Part shown: positions 1 to 8,594 of the stretch, piece after piece
How positions within the stretch are numbered: position 1 is the stretch's first letter
Layout of the letters: each line of letters opens with the position of its first letter
Assembly: GCA_965261055.1 (NCBI GenBank)
Contig: OZ253440.1
Span: 310,001 to 374,000, forward strand
Length of the DNA stretch: 64,000 nt
Origin: G965261055 sp965261055 [NCBI: Fibrobacteria bacterium]
Lineage (GTDB): Bacteria; Fibrobacterota; Fibrobacteria; UBA11236
Direction: 5' to 3'
The notes under the pieces: model-generated
Seen by the model: the letters and a program-made list of their open reading frames with translations, nothing else
Told to the model about the DNA's origin: nothing
Database searches by the model: none
Position numbers and translations under genes: made by a program

Positions 1-183
1 AATAATAGAAAGGTGTTCTCGGTCGGTGGCGATTTCAAACTCTTATTTCATCCTTTCTCCAATATTATACCAGCTCAAATGATCATTACTATTGGTTATG
101 ATTTTCTTAATAAGGATAATTTTATTAACAGAGATCGTTCTACATCTGTTTTTCTAAATTCAAAAGTGAATATAGGTTTCTGA
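1..183 (+). CDS. C-terminal end of an outer-membrane barrel-type protein (5' cut by window)
   Basis: An open frame runs from base 1 to a TGA at 181-183 and gives about 60 residues. Polar and aromatic residues alternate as in beta strands, and the last residues are IGF; a terminal Phe is typical of outer-membrane barrels recognised by the BAM complex. The next gene begins 8 bases later and also ends in Phe, so the two probably form an operon of surface proteins. Function is unknown and the start lies outside the window. Confidence 0.55.
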   Translation, partial: NNRKVFSVGGDFKLLFHPFSNIIPAQMIITIGYDFLNKDNFINRDRSTSVFLNSKVNIGF

Positions 184-190
184 TTTTATT

Positions 191-940
191 ATGGTTAAAA
201 TACTGTTTATATGTATTTTTTTGTTTTTACATAATTCTTTTTCTAAAAATTCTACAGAATTAAGAAAAATTGAAAAGCCTATTGTTTTTTCAAATGGGTT
301 GATTTTTTTAAATAGAGAGGCTCTTTCATTATCTCTTTCTGTAGGATCTTTGAAATCTAGAGAAATTCTAACAGCAAAAAGCACATCTTCGCGTTTGTTG
401 TCTTTTAATCTAAATTTAAATTATTATTACGCATCTTGGTTTTTTTTATCTTTTGAATCATTAGCTGCTTCTGATAACAATTTGTTTGTAAAGACAAGTG
501 TGCAAGAAGCCTTTAATTATTCTTCTTTTGGAGGAGGTTTTTGTTTTAGAGTTAAGAGCATTGGTTTTTATCTTAAATCTAGTGTGGTATTTCAAACCGA
601 AGAAAAAAACTTTGAAAGAAGTATTGATTTACAAGAAAGAATAGAAGAAAATAATTTTTTACAGATTAATAGTGGATTTAGTGTCAGAATTACCTCTTCC
701 TTGCATTACTTTTCTTCTTGGAAAATTGAATTTGAGAGTTTACCAAGATTTTCTAGGCTAGAGACAAATACAGATTATATCCTAGGCGTAGGGTCTGCTT
801 TAGACTTACTTGATTTTTTTGGTTATAAGGCGGATGCTAGTGGATTTATTGTTTTTACTAGTTTAAAATTTCCAATAAATTTTGATAAACCTAAATTTTC
901 AATAAGGCATTTTACAACAGGAGTGGGCATTTCATTTTAA
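191..940 (+). CDS. Secreted outer-membrane barrel-like protein, unknown function
   Basis: This 249-residue protein begins with a hydrophobic signal peptide of about 18 residues (MVKILFICIFLFLHNSFS). The rest is rich in alternating aromatic and polar residues and ends GVGISF with a terminal Phe, which suggests a small outer-membrane beta-barrel. It follows a similar gene by only 8 bases. No family is recognised. The barrel assignment is inferred from composition and the C-terminal signature. Confidence 0.6.
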   Translation: MVKILFICIFLFLHNSFSKNSTELRKIEKPIVFSNGLIFLNREALSLSLSVGSLKSREILTAKSTSSRLLSFNLNLNYYYASWFFLSFESLAASDNNLFVKTSVQEAFNYSSFGGGFCFRVKSIGFYLKSSVVFQTEEKNFERSIDLQERIEENNFLQINSGFSVRITSSLHYFSSWKIEFESLPRFSRLETNTDYILGVGSALDLLDFFGYKADASGFIVFTSLKFPINFDKPKFSIRHFTTGVGISF

Positions 941-1040
941 TTAATTAAACACTTGATTAAGGTGGATCTTAAATTTATATTTGTACAACCTGCTACCTCA
1001 TTTAAGAAAGTGGCCTAGATTAATGTTCAAAGGAGTATGT

Positions 1041-1433
1041 GTGACGAAAATATATGAAACAATTGTTTTAGTGGATTCAATGATTGCTGATGAGTCAATT
1101 GAATCTGAATTTAATTCTCTGGAATCAATTATTAATAGTGAAGCGAAGCTTATTAAAAGAGATATTTGGGGTAAACGAAAATTAGCCTATTCTATTAACA
1201 AAAGAAATTATGCTCATTATGGTACTTTTTATTATGAAGGTAGTGGTAAGCTTGTTGATATGATTGAAAAAGGTTTGTCTATTAATGATAACATTTTGCG
1301 TTGGATGACTATCGCTGATAATCCAGCTGGAATACCGCAAGATAAAGTAGAAGAGGCAGTAAAAGTATCATCTGCTGATGATGTATCTTCTGAAAAAGAA
1401 ATTTCTACAGAAACTGAAGAAGGAGAAGTTTAA
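1041..1433 (+). CDS. rpsF: 30S ribosomal protein S6
   Basis: S6 sits in the platform of the small subunit next to S18. The product (131 residues) has the usual opening [11 protein letters not shown] and the central WGKRKLAY segment before an acidic tail. The GTG at 1041 is chosen because AAAGGAG (1029-1035) lies 5 bases upstream and homology begins there; a longer in-frame ATG at 981 adds residues foreign to S6. It leads the rpsF-rpsR-rplI operon, a standard bacterial arrangement, and stops one base before rpsR. Confidence 0.95.
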   Translation: MTKIYETIVLVDSMIADESIESEFNSLESIINSEAKLIKRDIWGKRKLAYSINKRNYAHYGTFYYEGSGKLVDMIEKGLSINDNILRWMTIADNPAGIPQDKVEEAVKVSSADDVSSEKEISTETEEGEV

Positions 1434-1434
1434 A

Positions 1435-1713
1435 ATGGCTATGAATAATAGAAGGGACGAAAAATCAAATGCAATGAATTTTTTAGGTGCTTTTGATAAA
1501 TTAAAAACTAAAAAAGTTTGTTATTTTAAACAAAACAAGATAGAGTTTATTGATTTTAAAGATATTGAATTATTAAAAAAATTTATTAATCCTAGAGGAA
1601 AAATTATTCCTCGTGCGATTTCTGGTACAAGTGCAAAATATCAAAGACAACTTTCTAAAGCAGTTAAGCGTGCTAGAATCGTTGCTTTATTACCTTATAT
1701 CCAAGGAAAATAA
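1435..1713 (+). CDS. rpsR: 30S ribosomal protein S18
   Basis: S18 binds S6 and the platform of 16S rRNA. The 92-residue product shows the family core: CYF near the N-terminus, a [12 protein letters not shown] segment, and the basic [19 protein letters not shown] end. The start at 1435 follows GAAGGAG and lies one base past the rpsF stop. An in-frame extension to 1378 overlaps rpsF and is not family-like. rplI follows after 3 bases. Confidence 0.96.
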   Translation: MAMNNRRDEKSNAMNFLGAFDKLKTKKVCYFKQNKIEFIDFKDIELLKKFINPRGKIIPRAISGTSAKYQRQLSKAVKRARIVALLPYIQGK

Positions 1714-1716
1714 TAT

Positions 1717-2172
1717 ATGGAAGTTATACTTAAAACAAATATAAAGGGTCTAGGAAACGCTTTAGATATTATTCAAGTTAAAGATGGCTATGCTCGTAAT
1801 TATCTTTTTCCTCGTAAACTTGCAACGATAGCGACTAAAGTAGCTAAGCGTTTAATAGAAGTTGATTTGGAGAAGGTAAAATCAATTTACTTAAGAGGAC
1901 AAAAAACAGCTGAAGATATAGCTACTCGTTTAGAAGGTATTGAAATTAATATTATAGCAAAAACAACGGATGGTGAAAAACTTTATGGTTCTATTACTGG
2001 TAAAGAAATTTCGACTGAACTTAATAAACTTGATTTTGTGATTGATGGTAAACAAATTGAGATTGCTGAGCCTATTAGAAAACTAGGAATGTATACTGTC
2101 AAAATTGTTATCCCTCCAGCTGTAACTGCGTCTATCAAAGTTTGGGTTGTTGACGAAAAAGCACAAGCTTAA
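1717..2172 (+). CDS. rplI: 50S ribosomal protein L9
   Basis: L9 binds 23S rRNA at the base of the L1 stalk. The 151-residue protein opens with MEVILKTNIKGLG, followed by the VKDGYARNYLFPRKLA signature, a long charged connecting helix and a C-terminal domain. Length is normal. It is the third gene of the S6-S18-L9 operon; the dapB start comes 15 bases after its stop. Confidence 0.96.
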   Translation: MEVILKTNIKGLGNALDIIQVKDGYARNYLFPRKLATIATKVAKRLIEVDLEKVKSIYLRGQKTAEDIATRLEGIEINIIAKTTDGEKLYGSITGKEISTELNKLDFVIDGKQIEIAEPIRKLGMYTVKIVIPPAVTASIKVWVVDEKAQA

Positions 2173-2187
2173 GTTTTTCAAACTTTA

Positions 2188-2979
2188 ATGGTTGAAGTTG
2201 TTATTTTAGGTGTACTGGGAAGAATGGGTCGAATGATTCTTTCTTCTGCAGAGACGAATCCTAATCTAATTGTTATTGGAGGCGTAGTTAAATCACCAAA
2301 AGATTTGGAACAAAATCTTTTATTTAGAAATAAAACACTTTCATTAACTTGCGATTTACAGCAGCTACTGAGTCCAGGTGTTGTTGTTATTGATTTTACA
2401 AGTGTTGCTACAACTCTTACTATTTTGTCTTTGATTAAAGATAGTAAGTCTAAGTTAGTGATAGGAACAACTGGTTTTAGTAAAAGTGAGAAACAATTTA
2501 TTTATAAAACTTCAGAATTTGTTCCTGTAGTTTTTTCTCCGAATATGAGCATAGGAGTCAATGTCCTTTTTGCTGTTGTTGAACAAGTAGCTCGTACATT
2601 AGATATTGCTTACGATGTTGAAATAACGGAGACTCATCATACAAAAAAGCAAGACTCTCCCAGCGGAACTGCTATGGGTTTATTGGATTCTGTTACAAAG
2701 GGGCATGACTCTAGTCTTGACAAAGCGTGTTATGGTAGGCAGGGTTTTTATAAAGAACGTCCTAAGGGAGAAATTGGGATGCATGCTTTACGTGCGGGAG
2801 ATATTATTGGTGATCATTCAGTTCTATTTGCAGGTAAAGCTGAGCGTTTAGAGTTTAAACATGTTGCCCATGATCGTTCTGTTTTTGCTGACGGTTCCTG
2901 TACAGCAGCTTTATTTCTAAATAAAAAGGAACACGGTTTGTTTAGTATGTTAGATGTACTAAATATTAAAGTAGGCTAA
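2188..2979 (+). CDS. dapB: 4-hydroxy-tetrahydrodipicolinate reductase
   Basis: DapB reduces 4-hydroxy-tetrahydrodipicolinate with NAD(P)H in the diaminopimelate/lysine pathway. The 263-residue product has the N-terminal dinucleotide loop GVLGRMGRM, the conserved TGFS stretch, and the catalytic motif ETHHTKKQDSPSGTA near residue 150, containing the His-His pair and Lys. It follows rplI by 15 bases and may be co-transcribed with it. It converges on the IMP dehydrogenase gene, with a hairpin between the two. Confidence 0.94.
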   Translation: MVEVVILGVLGRMGRMILSSAETNPNLIVIGGVVKSPKDLEQNLLFRNKTLSLTCDLQQLLSPGVVVIDFTSVATTLTILSLIKDSKSKLVIGTTGFSKSEKQFIYKTSEFVPVVFSPNMSIGVNVLFAVVEQVARTLDIAYDVEITETHHTKKQDSPSGTAMGLLDSVTKGHDSSLDKACYGRQGFYKERPKGEIGMHALRAGDIIGDHSVLFAGKAERLEFKHVAHDRSVFADGSCTAALFLNKKEHGLFSMLDVLNIKVG

Positions 2980-2984
2980 TTTTA

Positions 2985-3013
2985 AGATTTCTCTTTTTCA
3001 GAAAGAGAAATCT
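2985..3013. terminator. Hairpin between convergent dapB and guaB
   Basis: A perfect 12-bp stem (AGATTTCTCTTT with its complement) and a 5-base loop lie 6 bases after the dapB stop. There is no strong T-tract on either side, so it is a plausible but not certain bidirectional terminator. Confidence 0.5.
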
Positions 3014-3064
3014 AAACAAAATTTATAATAAGAATACAAGGTTAAATAACCAAGTTTAAAAAAC

Positions 3065-4594
3065 TTATTGGTCCTCTATATTTGAAGAATTTGTTGAATC
3101 AAAGCTTAAAACGGTAGATGTTCCGCCTTCCTCAATAGAATTTTTAGATACTAAGGTAAGTATTGCTTTATTACGAAATTCTTTCAAACTTTGAGAACCT
3201 AGATTTACCATTGTAGATTTCGTTTTTTGCAATGTTGTTTGTAAACATTCCTCTACACTACCAAGTAATGGTACATAAGACTCAATCCCTTCTTCAAAAG
3301 AAAGTTTTTCTTGAGGATTATCTGAATTTGAATAGCGAGACCAATTGCGAGCTTTACTAGAGCCTTCTCCCCAATAAGGCTTATAAAGTTTACTTTTAAT
3401 CGAAACTTTAGAAGTAGGACTCTCATCTGTCATAGCAAAATAGCGTCCCATCATCACAAAATCAGCTCCCATAGATAATGCTATAATAATTTGAGTATCG
3501 TTAGAAAGACCTCCGTCAGAGCAAACAGGAATGTAGATACCTGTTTCTTTAAAGTAGGTATTACGGACATCACAAACTTCCAAAAGAGAAGAGGCTTGTC
3601 CTCGTCCAATACCTTTTTGTTCCCTAGTGATACAGATCGAGCCACCTCCGATACCAACTTTTATAAAGTCTAGTTTAGCTTCTTTTGCTAAATAAAGAAA
3701 ACCTTCTGCAGTAACAACATTGCCACCACCTAAAATGATTTGATCACCGTATTTTTTGCGAATCCAAAGAGCGGCTTCTTTTTGATATTCAGTGAATCCA
3801 TCAGAGGAATCAAAACAAAGAACATCAACTCCTTTTTCAATTAAGGCAGGAACTCTATCCTTATAATCATGTGTATTGATTGCCGCCCCAACAATAAGTC
3901 GTTTCTCATTATCCAAAATTTCATTTGGGTGATTTTTGTGGTCTATATAATCTTTTGTGAAAACCAAATATTTTAAATGATTTTTCTCTAAGATAGGGAG
4001 ACAATCTTTTTTGTATTTGTATAATAACAGGTTAGCTTGTTTGAGAGAAATGCCAGACTCACCTGTGATGACTTTCTCTTTAGGAGTCATATGCGTTTTA
4101 ATTGAATCACATAAGTTGTCTTCGTCTTCCCAAAAATCCTTATCTGTGATAATACCTAAAAATAAACCATTACATAAACCATCTTTGGTTACAGGCATTG
4201 TAGAGTGATTTGTTTTTTCTCTAAGAGAAACATAATTCTGAAGAGTATCGGTTGGCTTAAGGCAGGAATCTGAAATAACAAAACCAGCTTTGTGCATTTT
4301 GACTTGCTCAATCATTTTAGCTTGGCTTTCAATACTTTGAGAACTGTAAATGAAACCACATCCACCTTGCCTTGCTAATGCTATAGCCATTTGAGTACCA
4401 GATACAGATTGCATACTAGCAGAAACAATTGGAATATTTAGAGAGGATAGTTGTTTTTGATTACCTTTAAACTTAGAGATAGGAGTTTTTAGGTCAACAG
4501 AACAAGAGGTTAGACCTTTGGGAGTTAGTTGAGGTAAAAGAAGGTATTCGGAAAATGTACGAGAAGTGTCTTTGAGAATCTTAACCATAACCAA
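3065..4594 (-). CDS. guaB: IMP dehydrogenase, Tritrichomonas/protist-like type
   Basis: IMPDH oxidises IMP to XMP, the committed step of GMP synthesis. The 509-residue product has the catalytic loop GIGGGSICITREQKGIGRGQ (the Cys of SICIT is the nucleophile), followed by VCSDGG and GADFVMMGRYFA, and a CBS-type insert in the first half. GGGSICITREQKG and YWGEGSSKARNW match the divergent IMPDH known from Tritrichomonas and some bacteria rather than the common GIGPGSICTTR form. It is convergent with dapB. The first ATG is used; a second lies 6 bases in. Confidence 0.92.
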   Translation of the reverse strand: MVMVKILKDTSRTFSEYLLLPQLTPKGLTSCSVDLKTPISKFKGNQKQLSSLNIPIVSASMQSVSGTQMAIALARQGGCGFIYSSQSIESQAKMIEQVKMHKAGFVISDSCLKPTDTLQNYVSLREKTNHSTMPVTKDGLCNGLFLGIITDKDFWEDEDNLCDSIKTHMTPKEKVITGESGISLKQANLLLYKYKKDCLPILEKNHLKYLVFTKDYIDHKNHPNEILDNEKRLIVGAAINTHDYKDRVPALIEKGVDVLCFDSSDGFTEYQKEAALWIRKKYGDQIILGGGNVVTAEGFLYLAKEAKLDFIKVGIGGGSICITREQKGIGRGQASSLLEVCDVRNTYFKETGIYIPVCSDGGLSNDTQIIIALSMGADFVMMGRYFAMTDESPTSKVSIKSKLYKPYWGEGSSKARNWSRYSNSDNPQEKLSFEEGIESYVPLLGSVEECLQTTLQKTKSTMVNLGSQSLKEFRNKAILTLVSKNSIEEGGTSTVLSFDSTNSSNIEDQ

Positions 4595-4656
4595 ATGTAT
4601 ATTCTGAAGCTTGTAAAATCAATGACTTTACAAATTCAAAGAATAAGAAGTGAGCT

Positions 4657-5241
4657 TTAGAAGATAAACTTACGATCTTTAATGAACTTTTTGATTTTTT
4701 TAGAACCAATCCATCGCTTGCGATTACTTTGTAATTCTAGTAACTCTAAATTGATTTGATAAAACTTAACTTGTTTCTTGCCTTCTTTATCAACAAGAGT
4801 AGAAATTGTGCCAATAAGGATTACATCGGCTCCGTATTCTTTGCCAAGAGATTTTCTACTATTTTGTGATGCGTTAACTTCTTGGTCGGCAATTTCTTCT
4901 CTTAGTTGAGTTCGCTCTGATTTATTAGCAACTAAATCAATATCGCCAGATAATACAAATTCGCGTTCTATGTCTTTTATAAAAGTAGTTGTATTGATAT
5001 GTTCATGGCTTTTATTGACAATTTTTCCAACAATAAGAGTTGGTGTTTTGTCATAACGAGAAAGCCATTTACTCTCAAGACAATTTTTAATCATACTTTT
5101 GGCGACTAAGCGAGAGTCAACATCGTTCCACTTTCCACTTAAATCAATTGTGGAATTGGGGTCAATGCGGTCAATACTTTTTGAGCAAGAAACGATTAAT
5201 GTTAAGAATAGTAGGGAAGAGATATAAAAAATTTGTTTCAT
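4657..5241 (-). CDS. LpoB-like outer-membrane lipoprotein
   Basis: The product starts MKQIFYISSLLFLTLIVSC, a lipoprotein signal peptide with lipobox IVSC. The mature part contains DLSGKWNDVDSRLVAKSM and a C-terminal segment with YGADVILIGTIS, the layout of the penicillin-binding-protein activator LpoB, which stimulates PBP1b from the outer membrane. The start at 5241 is chosen for its signal peptide. Assignment to the family is fairly firm; the partner is unknown here. Confidence 0.7.
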   Translation of the reverse strand: MKQIFYISSLLFLTLIVSCSKSIDRIDPNSTIDLSGKWNDVDSRLVAKSMIKNCLESKWLSRYDKTPTLIVGKIVNKSHEHINTTTFIKDIEREFVLSGDIDLVANKSERTQLREEIADQEVNASQNSRKSLGKEYGADVILIGTISTLVDKEGKKQVKFYQINLELLELQSNRKRWIGSKKIKKFIKDRKFIF

Positions 5242-5288
5242 GATTTTGTTTTGGGTTAGAGTAAGACAAATATTAAGAAATTGATTTG

Positions 5289-5855
5289 TTAAGGAATCCA
5301 TTTACGCACATGGGTGTAGGAGGATGAAAATAAAATTCCGAGATCAAGACCAATTCTTTGATCTTGATTGTTACGAAAGATACTAGAGCTATCAAATATT
5401 TCTCGATTTAAGCCAAAATAGCAAGGAACACGGATTTGAATGGTCGTATTCTTAGAAATTTGAAATAAAAAGCCAAACATTCCAACCAAATAAGGTCGAA
5501 TATTTCGAATGTTAACTGGTTGGGAGCTTCTGTAGTGGTGGTTAAGACTTACACCTAAATTTATATTAGGAGTAAACTTTTTATAATGAAAAGCAACAAT
5601 ATCAAGAAGAAAATTACCACCAATTGTTGCTTTAGGAGCTAACCAATCTATATTATAAGATATAGCGGTTTGAGAAGTAAATAAAAACTTTTGTTGGAAA
5701 GAGATTTTGATGGCATCTTGTGTGCTGTCTAAATGAAAAGATGGACCAATACTAACTCCCCACTTGCTAGTAGACAAAAAAGACGAATACTCGTCAGCCT
5801 CGTTAGCAGAAAAAGAAAAACTGACAAAAATAAGAATAAATAGAATAAATTTCAT
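5289..5855 (-). CDS. Secreted barrel-like protein, unknown
   Basis: A signal peptide (MKFILFILIFVSFSFSA) is followed by about 170 residues of alternating polar and hydrophobic segments consistent with a small beta-barrel. There is no recognised domain. Two further in-frame ATG codons upstream (5864, 5906) are possible; 5855 is chosen because the signal peptide starts there. It lies 47 bases upstream of the LpoB-like gene on the same strand. Confidence 0.55.
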   Translation of the reverse strand: MKFILFILIFVSFSFSANEADEYSSFLSTSKWGVSIGPSFHLDSTQDAIKISFQQKFLFTSQTAISYNIDWLAPKATIGGNFLLDIVAFHYKKFTPNINLGVSLNHHYRSSQPVNIRNIRPYLVGMFGFLFQISKNTTIQIRVPCYFGLNREIFDSSSIFRNNQDQRIGLDLGILFSSSYTHVRKWIP

Positions 5856-5923
5856 TTCTGACATAGTAAAAATAGTAAAATTTTTTTGCAAGGAATTAGG
5901 TCGCATTTTATTAAAAAATATAT

Positions 5924-6298
5924 TTAACTTTCAAGATTGGAACGAGATAGTTGAAAGGATGCTTCTGCATAATCTGATATTAAAATGGCTTTAGGTTTTT
6001 GAACAGAAATTTTGCAAGAATGGATTAGTTTAAACTGATTCAATAATAAACTACATCCTCGTTTTACTAAAGTTTCAATAAGAAAAAATTGTTCTCTTTT
6101 TACCCATTCTGAAAAAAAATGGGTTAAAGTTGTATAATTAATTGTATTGTTAATGTCTTCTGTTTGTTCAGCTAAATCAAAGGGAGTTTTCAGATTAATA
6201 TCAAAAAATAATTCTTGTTCTTGATCTCGTTCGTGTTCAAGAATACCAATAATACAAGATATTTTTAGATTTTTGATTGTGATTGTACCTAAGTTCAT
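5924..6298 (-). CDS. folB: Dihydroneopterin aldolase
   Basis: FolB cleaves dihydroneopterin to 6-hydroxymethyl-dihydropterin in folate synthesis. The 124-residue product shows the family opening (I-IGILEHERDQEQELFFDINL), a central TINYTTLTHF stretch and the C-terminal SVQKPKAI motif. Length is normal. Its start overlaps the end of the upstream HAD-Nudix gene by 4 bases, so the two are translationally coupled. Confidence 0.88.
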   Translation of the reverse strand: MNLGTITIKNLKISCIIGILEHERDQEQELFFDINLKTPFDLAEQTEDINNTINYTTLTHFFSEWVKREQFFLIETLVKRGCSLLLNQFKLIHSCKISVQKPKAILISDYAEASFQLSRSNLES

Positions 6299-7344
6299 AT
6301 ATACTTTTTTTTGAGGACTAATTTGATTAAATCTCGAGTAGGTTTATTAATTTTTTCTAAAAGAGCTTTTTCTAAAGAAATCCATTGATAATTAGAGCTT
6401 TCATAATTTAAATGTACAGACTCATTAGAAGAACAAAATCCAATAAAATGAAAGAGAATAAAGTGCTTTTTTTTATGAAATTCTAAACATTCAATGCTTT
6501 CTTGCATTAATATTTGTTGAGTTTGATGAATCGTTAAACTTGTCTCTTCTTTAACTTCTCGAATGAAAGCTTGTTCTAAAGATTCTCCATAATCTACTTT
6601 ACCACCAGGAGTACCCCATAAGTTCTTCCACTTTTTTGTAAAAATAAGTAAAATCTGCTTTTGTTTATTAAAAACAAGACCGCCAATACTTACAATAGGG
6701 ATTTTTAGTTGCTCCAAGGCTATTTTTTGAGAAAAAGCTTGATGCATGGAGCTTATATCTGAAAAATGGTAATCAGGTTTTGAATGAATGATTACCTCTT
6801 TACTATTATAACCATAAGTAGAACCAACGCTTTGGACTTTATTTTGTTGTCCTGTTAAAATATCGTGAGGAGTATCTCCAATAAAAAAAGTCTCAAATGA
6901 GGTTAAATTGTGATTTTTTATAATTTTTGGAAGAAAAAGAATTTTATCATAAGCTCCACCGTACACTTGTGAAAATAAGTGATCAATCTTAAGGTGCCTT
7001 AAAATTTTTTCTAAAATATCTTGAGATAAGGTTGATAAAATAAATAAAGATGCTTTAGAAGAAAGAGCTTGAATCATTTTTAAGGCATTAGGGTACAATT
7101 TTGTTTCACAAACAAGTTCTTGGTAGGCTTCGAAAAAATAAGTATCTATTGCTTTTTGAGAAATACTAGGGCAATATTTTCTATAAAATCCTGTAAGAGG
7201 AATTGTAAATTCTTGTTGGTATTCTTGGAGGCTAATAGAGGTTTGACTAAAATGCTCAAGAGTTTGATTTGTAATTTTCCACGATAGCTCTAAATCGTCA
7301 CAAAGGGTACCAGACCAGTCAAAAATAAAATTAAATGTGGACAT
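6295..7344 (-). CDS. HAD phosphatase fused to a Nudix hydrolase
   Basis: Residues 1 to about 210 form a HAD-superfamily phosphatase of the phosphoglycolate phosphatase type: FDWSGTLCDD with the nucleophile Asp, STLS, and FFIGDTPHD. Residues about 215-349 form a Nudix domain with the box GGKVDYGESLEQAFIREVKE followed by ET. The 4-base overlap with folB suggests a possible role in pterin synthesis, where a Nudix enzyme and a phosphatase dephosphorylate dihydroneopterin triphosphate before FolB. That link is inference from context. Confidence 0.8.
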   Translation of the reverse strand: MSTFNFIFDWSGTLCDDLELSWKITNQTLEHFSQTSISLQEYQQEFTIPLTGFYRKYCPSISQKAIDTYFFEAYQELVCETKLYPNALKMIQALSSKASLFILSTLSQDILEKILRHLKIDHLFSQVYGGAYDKILFLPKIIKNHNLTSFETFFIGDTPHDILTGQQNKVQSVGSTYGYNSKEVIIHSKPDYHFSDISSMHQAFSQKIALEQLKIPIVSIGGLVFNKQKQILLIFTKKWKNLWGTPGGKVDYGESLEQAFIREVKEETSLTIHQTQQILMQESIECLEFHKKKHFILFHFIGFCSSNESVHLNYESSNYQWISLEKALLEKINKPTRDLIKLVLKKKYI

Positions 7345-7476
7345 ATTAAAAAGGTAAAGTTTTATTGTAAGTGTTAAACAAAGAGTTTGGATAATTCATT
7401 TGATTTGCTGAGAGCATGATGGTTTGAATTGCAGTTCTAAAAATATAGATTTACAAATATACTTACAGGTTTAAAT

Positions 7477-8586
7477 TTGAAAAACATTTTAAAATATATT
7501 GTTGTTTTTTCCCTTTTTTTTCAAGGGTTATTTGCACAAGGAGTTAATCTTACTGCTCAAGAAGAATTGGATGCTCGTTATTCTGGATTAGCGGGTGTTC
7601 ATTTGGGATTTAGTGGTCGTGAAACTGCATTATCTTCTCATCCTGCAGCAATTCAAGATATAGAACAACTTTGGTTTTCAGCTCAGTACATTAATCGTTT
7701 TTCTTCTTTAGTGCAACAACATAATTTTGTTTTAGGTTTACCACTAGATACAGCATCTACCTTAGCTTTGGGTTTGGTTTACTTTGGAGGAGATTTTATT
7801 GCTAGAGAAAGTTTTTTTGATACACCTAGAAAGGAGAGGTTTTATGATCTTTTATTTGTTATGGCTTATTCTAGTCGTTTTAAAAATTTAGATATAGGAG
7901 CTAACGCTAAAATTATTTATCGTCAATTAGATCAAATTGGATTAGGAATACAAGCAGATGTATCTGCTCGTTATTTTTTAAAAAGGTTTCAATTTGATAC
8001 ATACCTTAGAGGGTTGGTGCCATCTTCTGTAGGTTGGAGTCAAACGCGACTTTTAGAAGCTGATGTACCAGAGCTTTTTATTTCTGTGAGTTTTCATGAG
8101 AGAATAAATGCTGTTTATGGAGGTTTCAGTGTTTCTTTACAAACACAGGGGTTTGTTCAAAATGCTCCAAAGTCAATTGAATCAGAACAGGGTGGAAATA
8201 TTGGAGATGTTGAAAGTTTATTGAAAACTTTAAAATGGGCTACAGAATTAAAATTAGATGGAGGTTTATCTTTAAGATTAAGTTTTGGGGAAATTTTTAA
8301 ATTAATACAATTTAAAAAATTATATCCTAATTATGGAATAGGCTATAAGTATAAAGATATAGCTAGAGTTGATTATAGTTTTTATTTACACCCTGAGTTA
8401 GAGTTTACTCATGCTATTTCTTTATCACTATCTCCTTGGTGGAGTCGTGCTAAAATTGAAAGAAATATTACAAGAAAAAAATATTTAAAACCGTTAACAT
8501 CTGTATCTACAGAAACAAAAATAGAGGATAAGTTTGAAGAGATTAATCAAGAACCTTCTGAAGATGAAGAAGAGGTTTTAGAGTAA
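7477..8586 (+). CDS. PorV/UPF0164-like outer-membrane protein
   Basis: The 369-residue protein starts at a TTG (7477) and has a signal peptide (MKNILKYIVVFSLFFQGLFA). The following ARYSGLAGVHLGFSG and SHPAAIQDIEQLWFS segments resemble the PorV/UPF0164 group, FadL-like outer-membrane barrels. The tail (last about 30 residues) is strongly acidic. No ATG lies near the signal peptide and the SD is weak (AGG), so the TTG start is inferred. It precedes the amidohydrolase gene by 8 bases. Confidence 0.65.
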   Translation: MKNILKYIVVFSLFFQGLFAQGVNLTAQEELDARYSGLAGVHLGFSGRETALSSHPAAIQDIEQLWFSAQYINRFSSLVQQHNFVLGLPLDTASTLALGLVYFGGDFIARESFFDTPRKERFYDLLFVMAYSSRFKNLDIGANAKIIYRQLDQIGLGIQADVSARYFLKRFQFDTYLRGLVPSSVGWSQTRLLEADVPELFISVSFHERINAVYGGFSVSLQTQGFVQNAPKSIESEQGGNIGDVESLLKTLKWATELKLDGGLSLRLSFGEIFKLIQFKKLYPNYGIGYKYKDIARVDYSFYLHPELEFTHAISLSLSPWWSRAKIERNITRKKYLKPLTSVSTETKIEDKFEEINQEPSEDEEEVLE

Positions 8587-8594
8587 AGGGCTAT

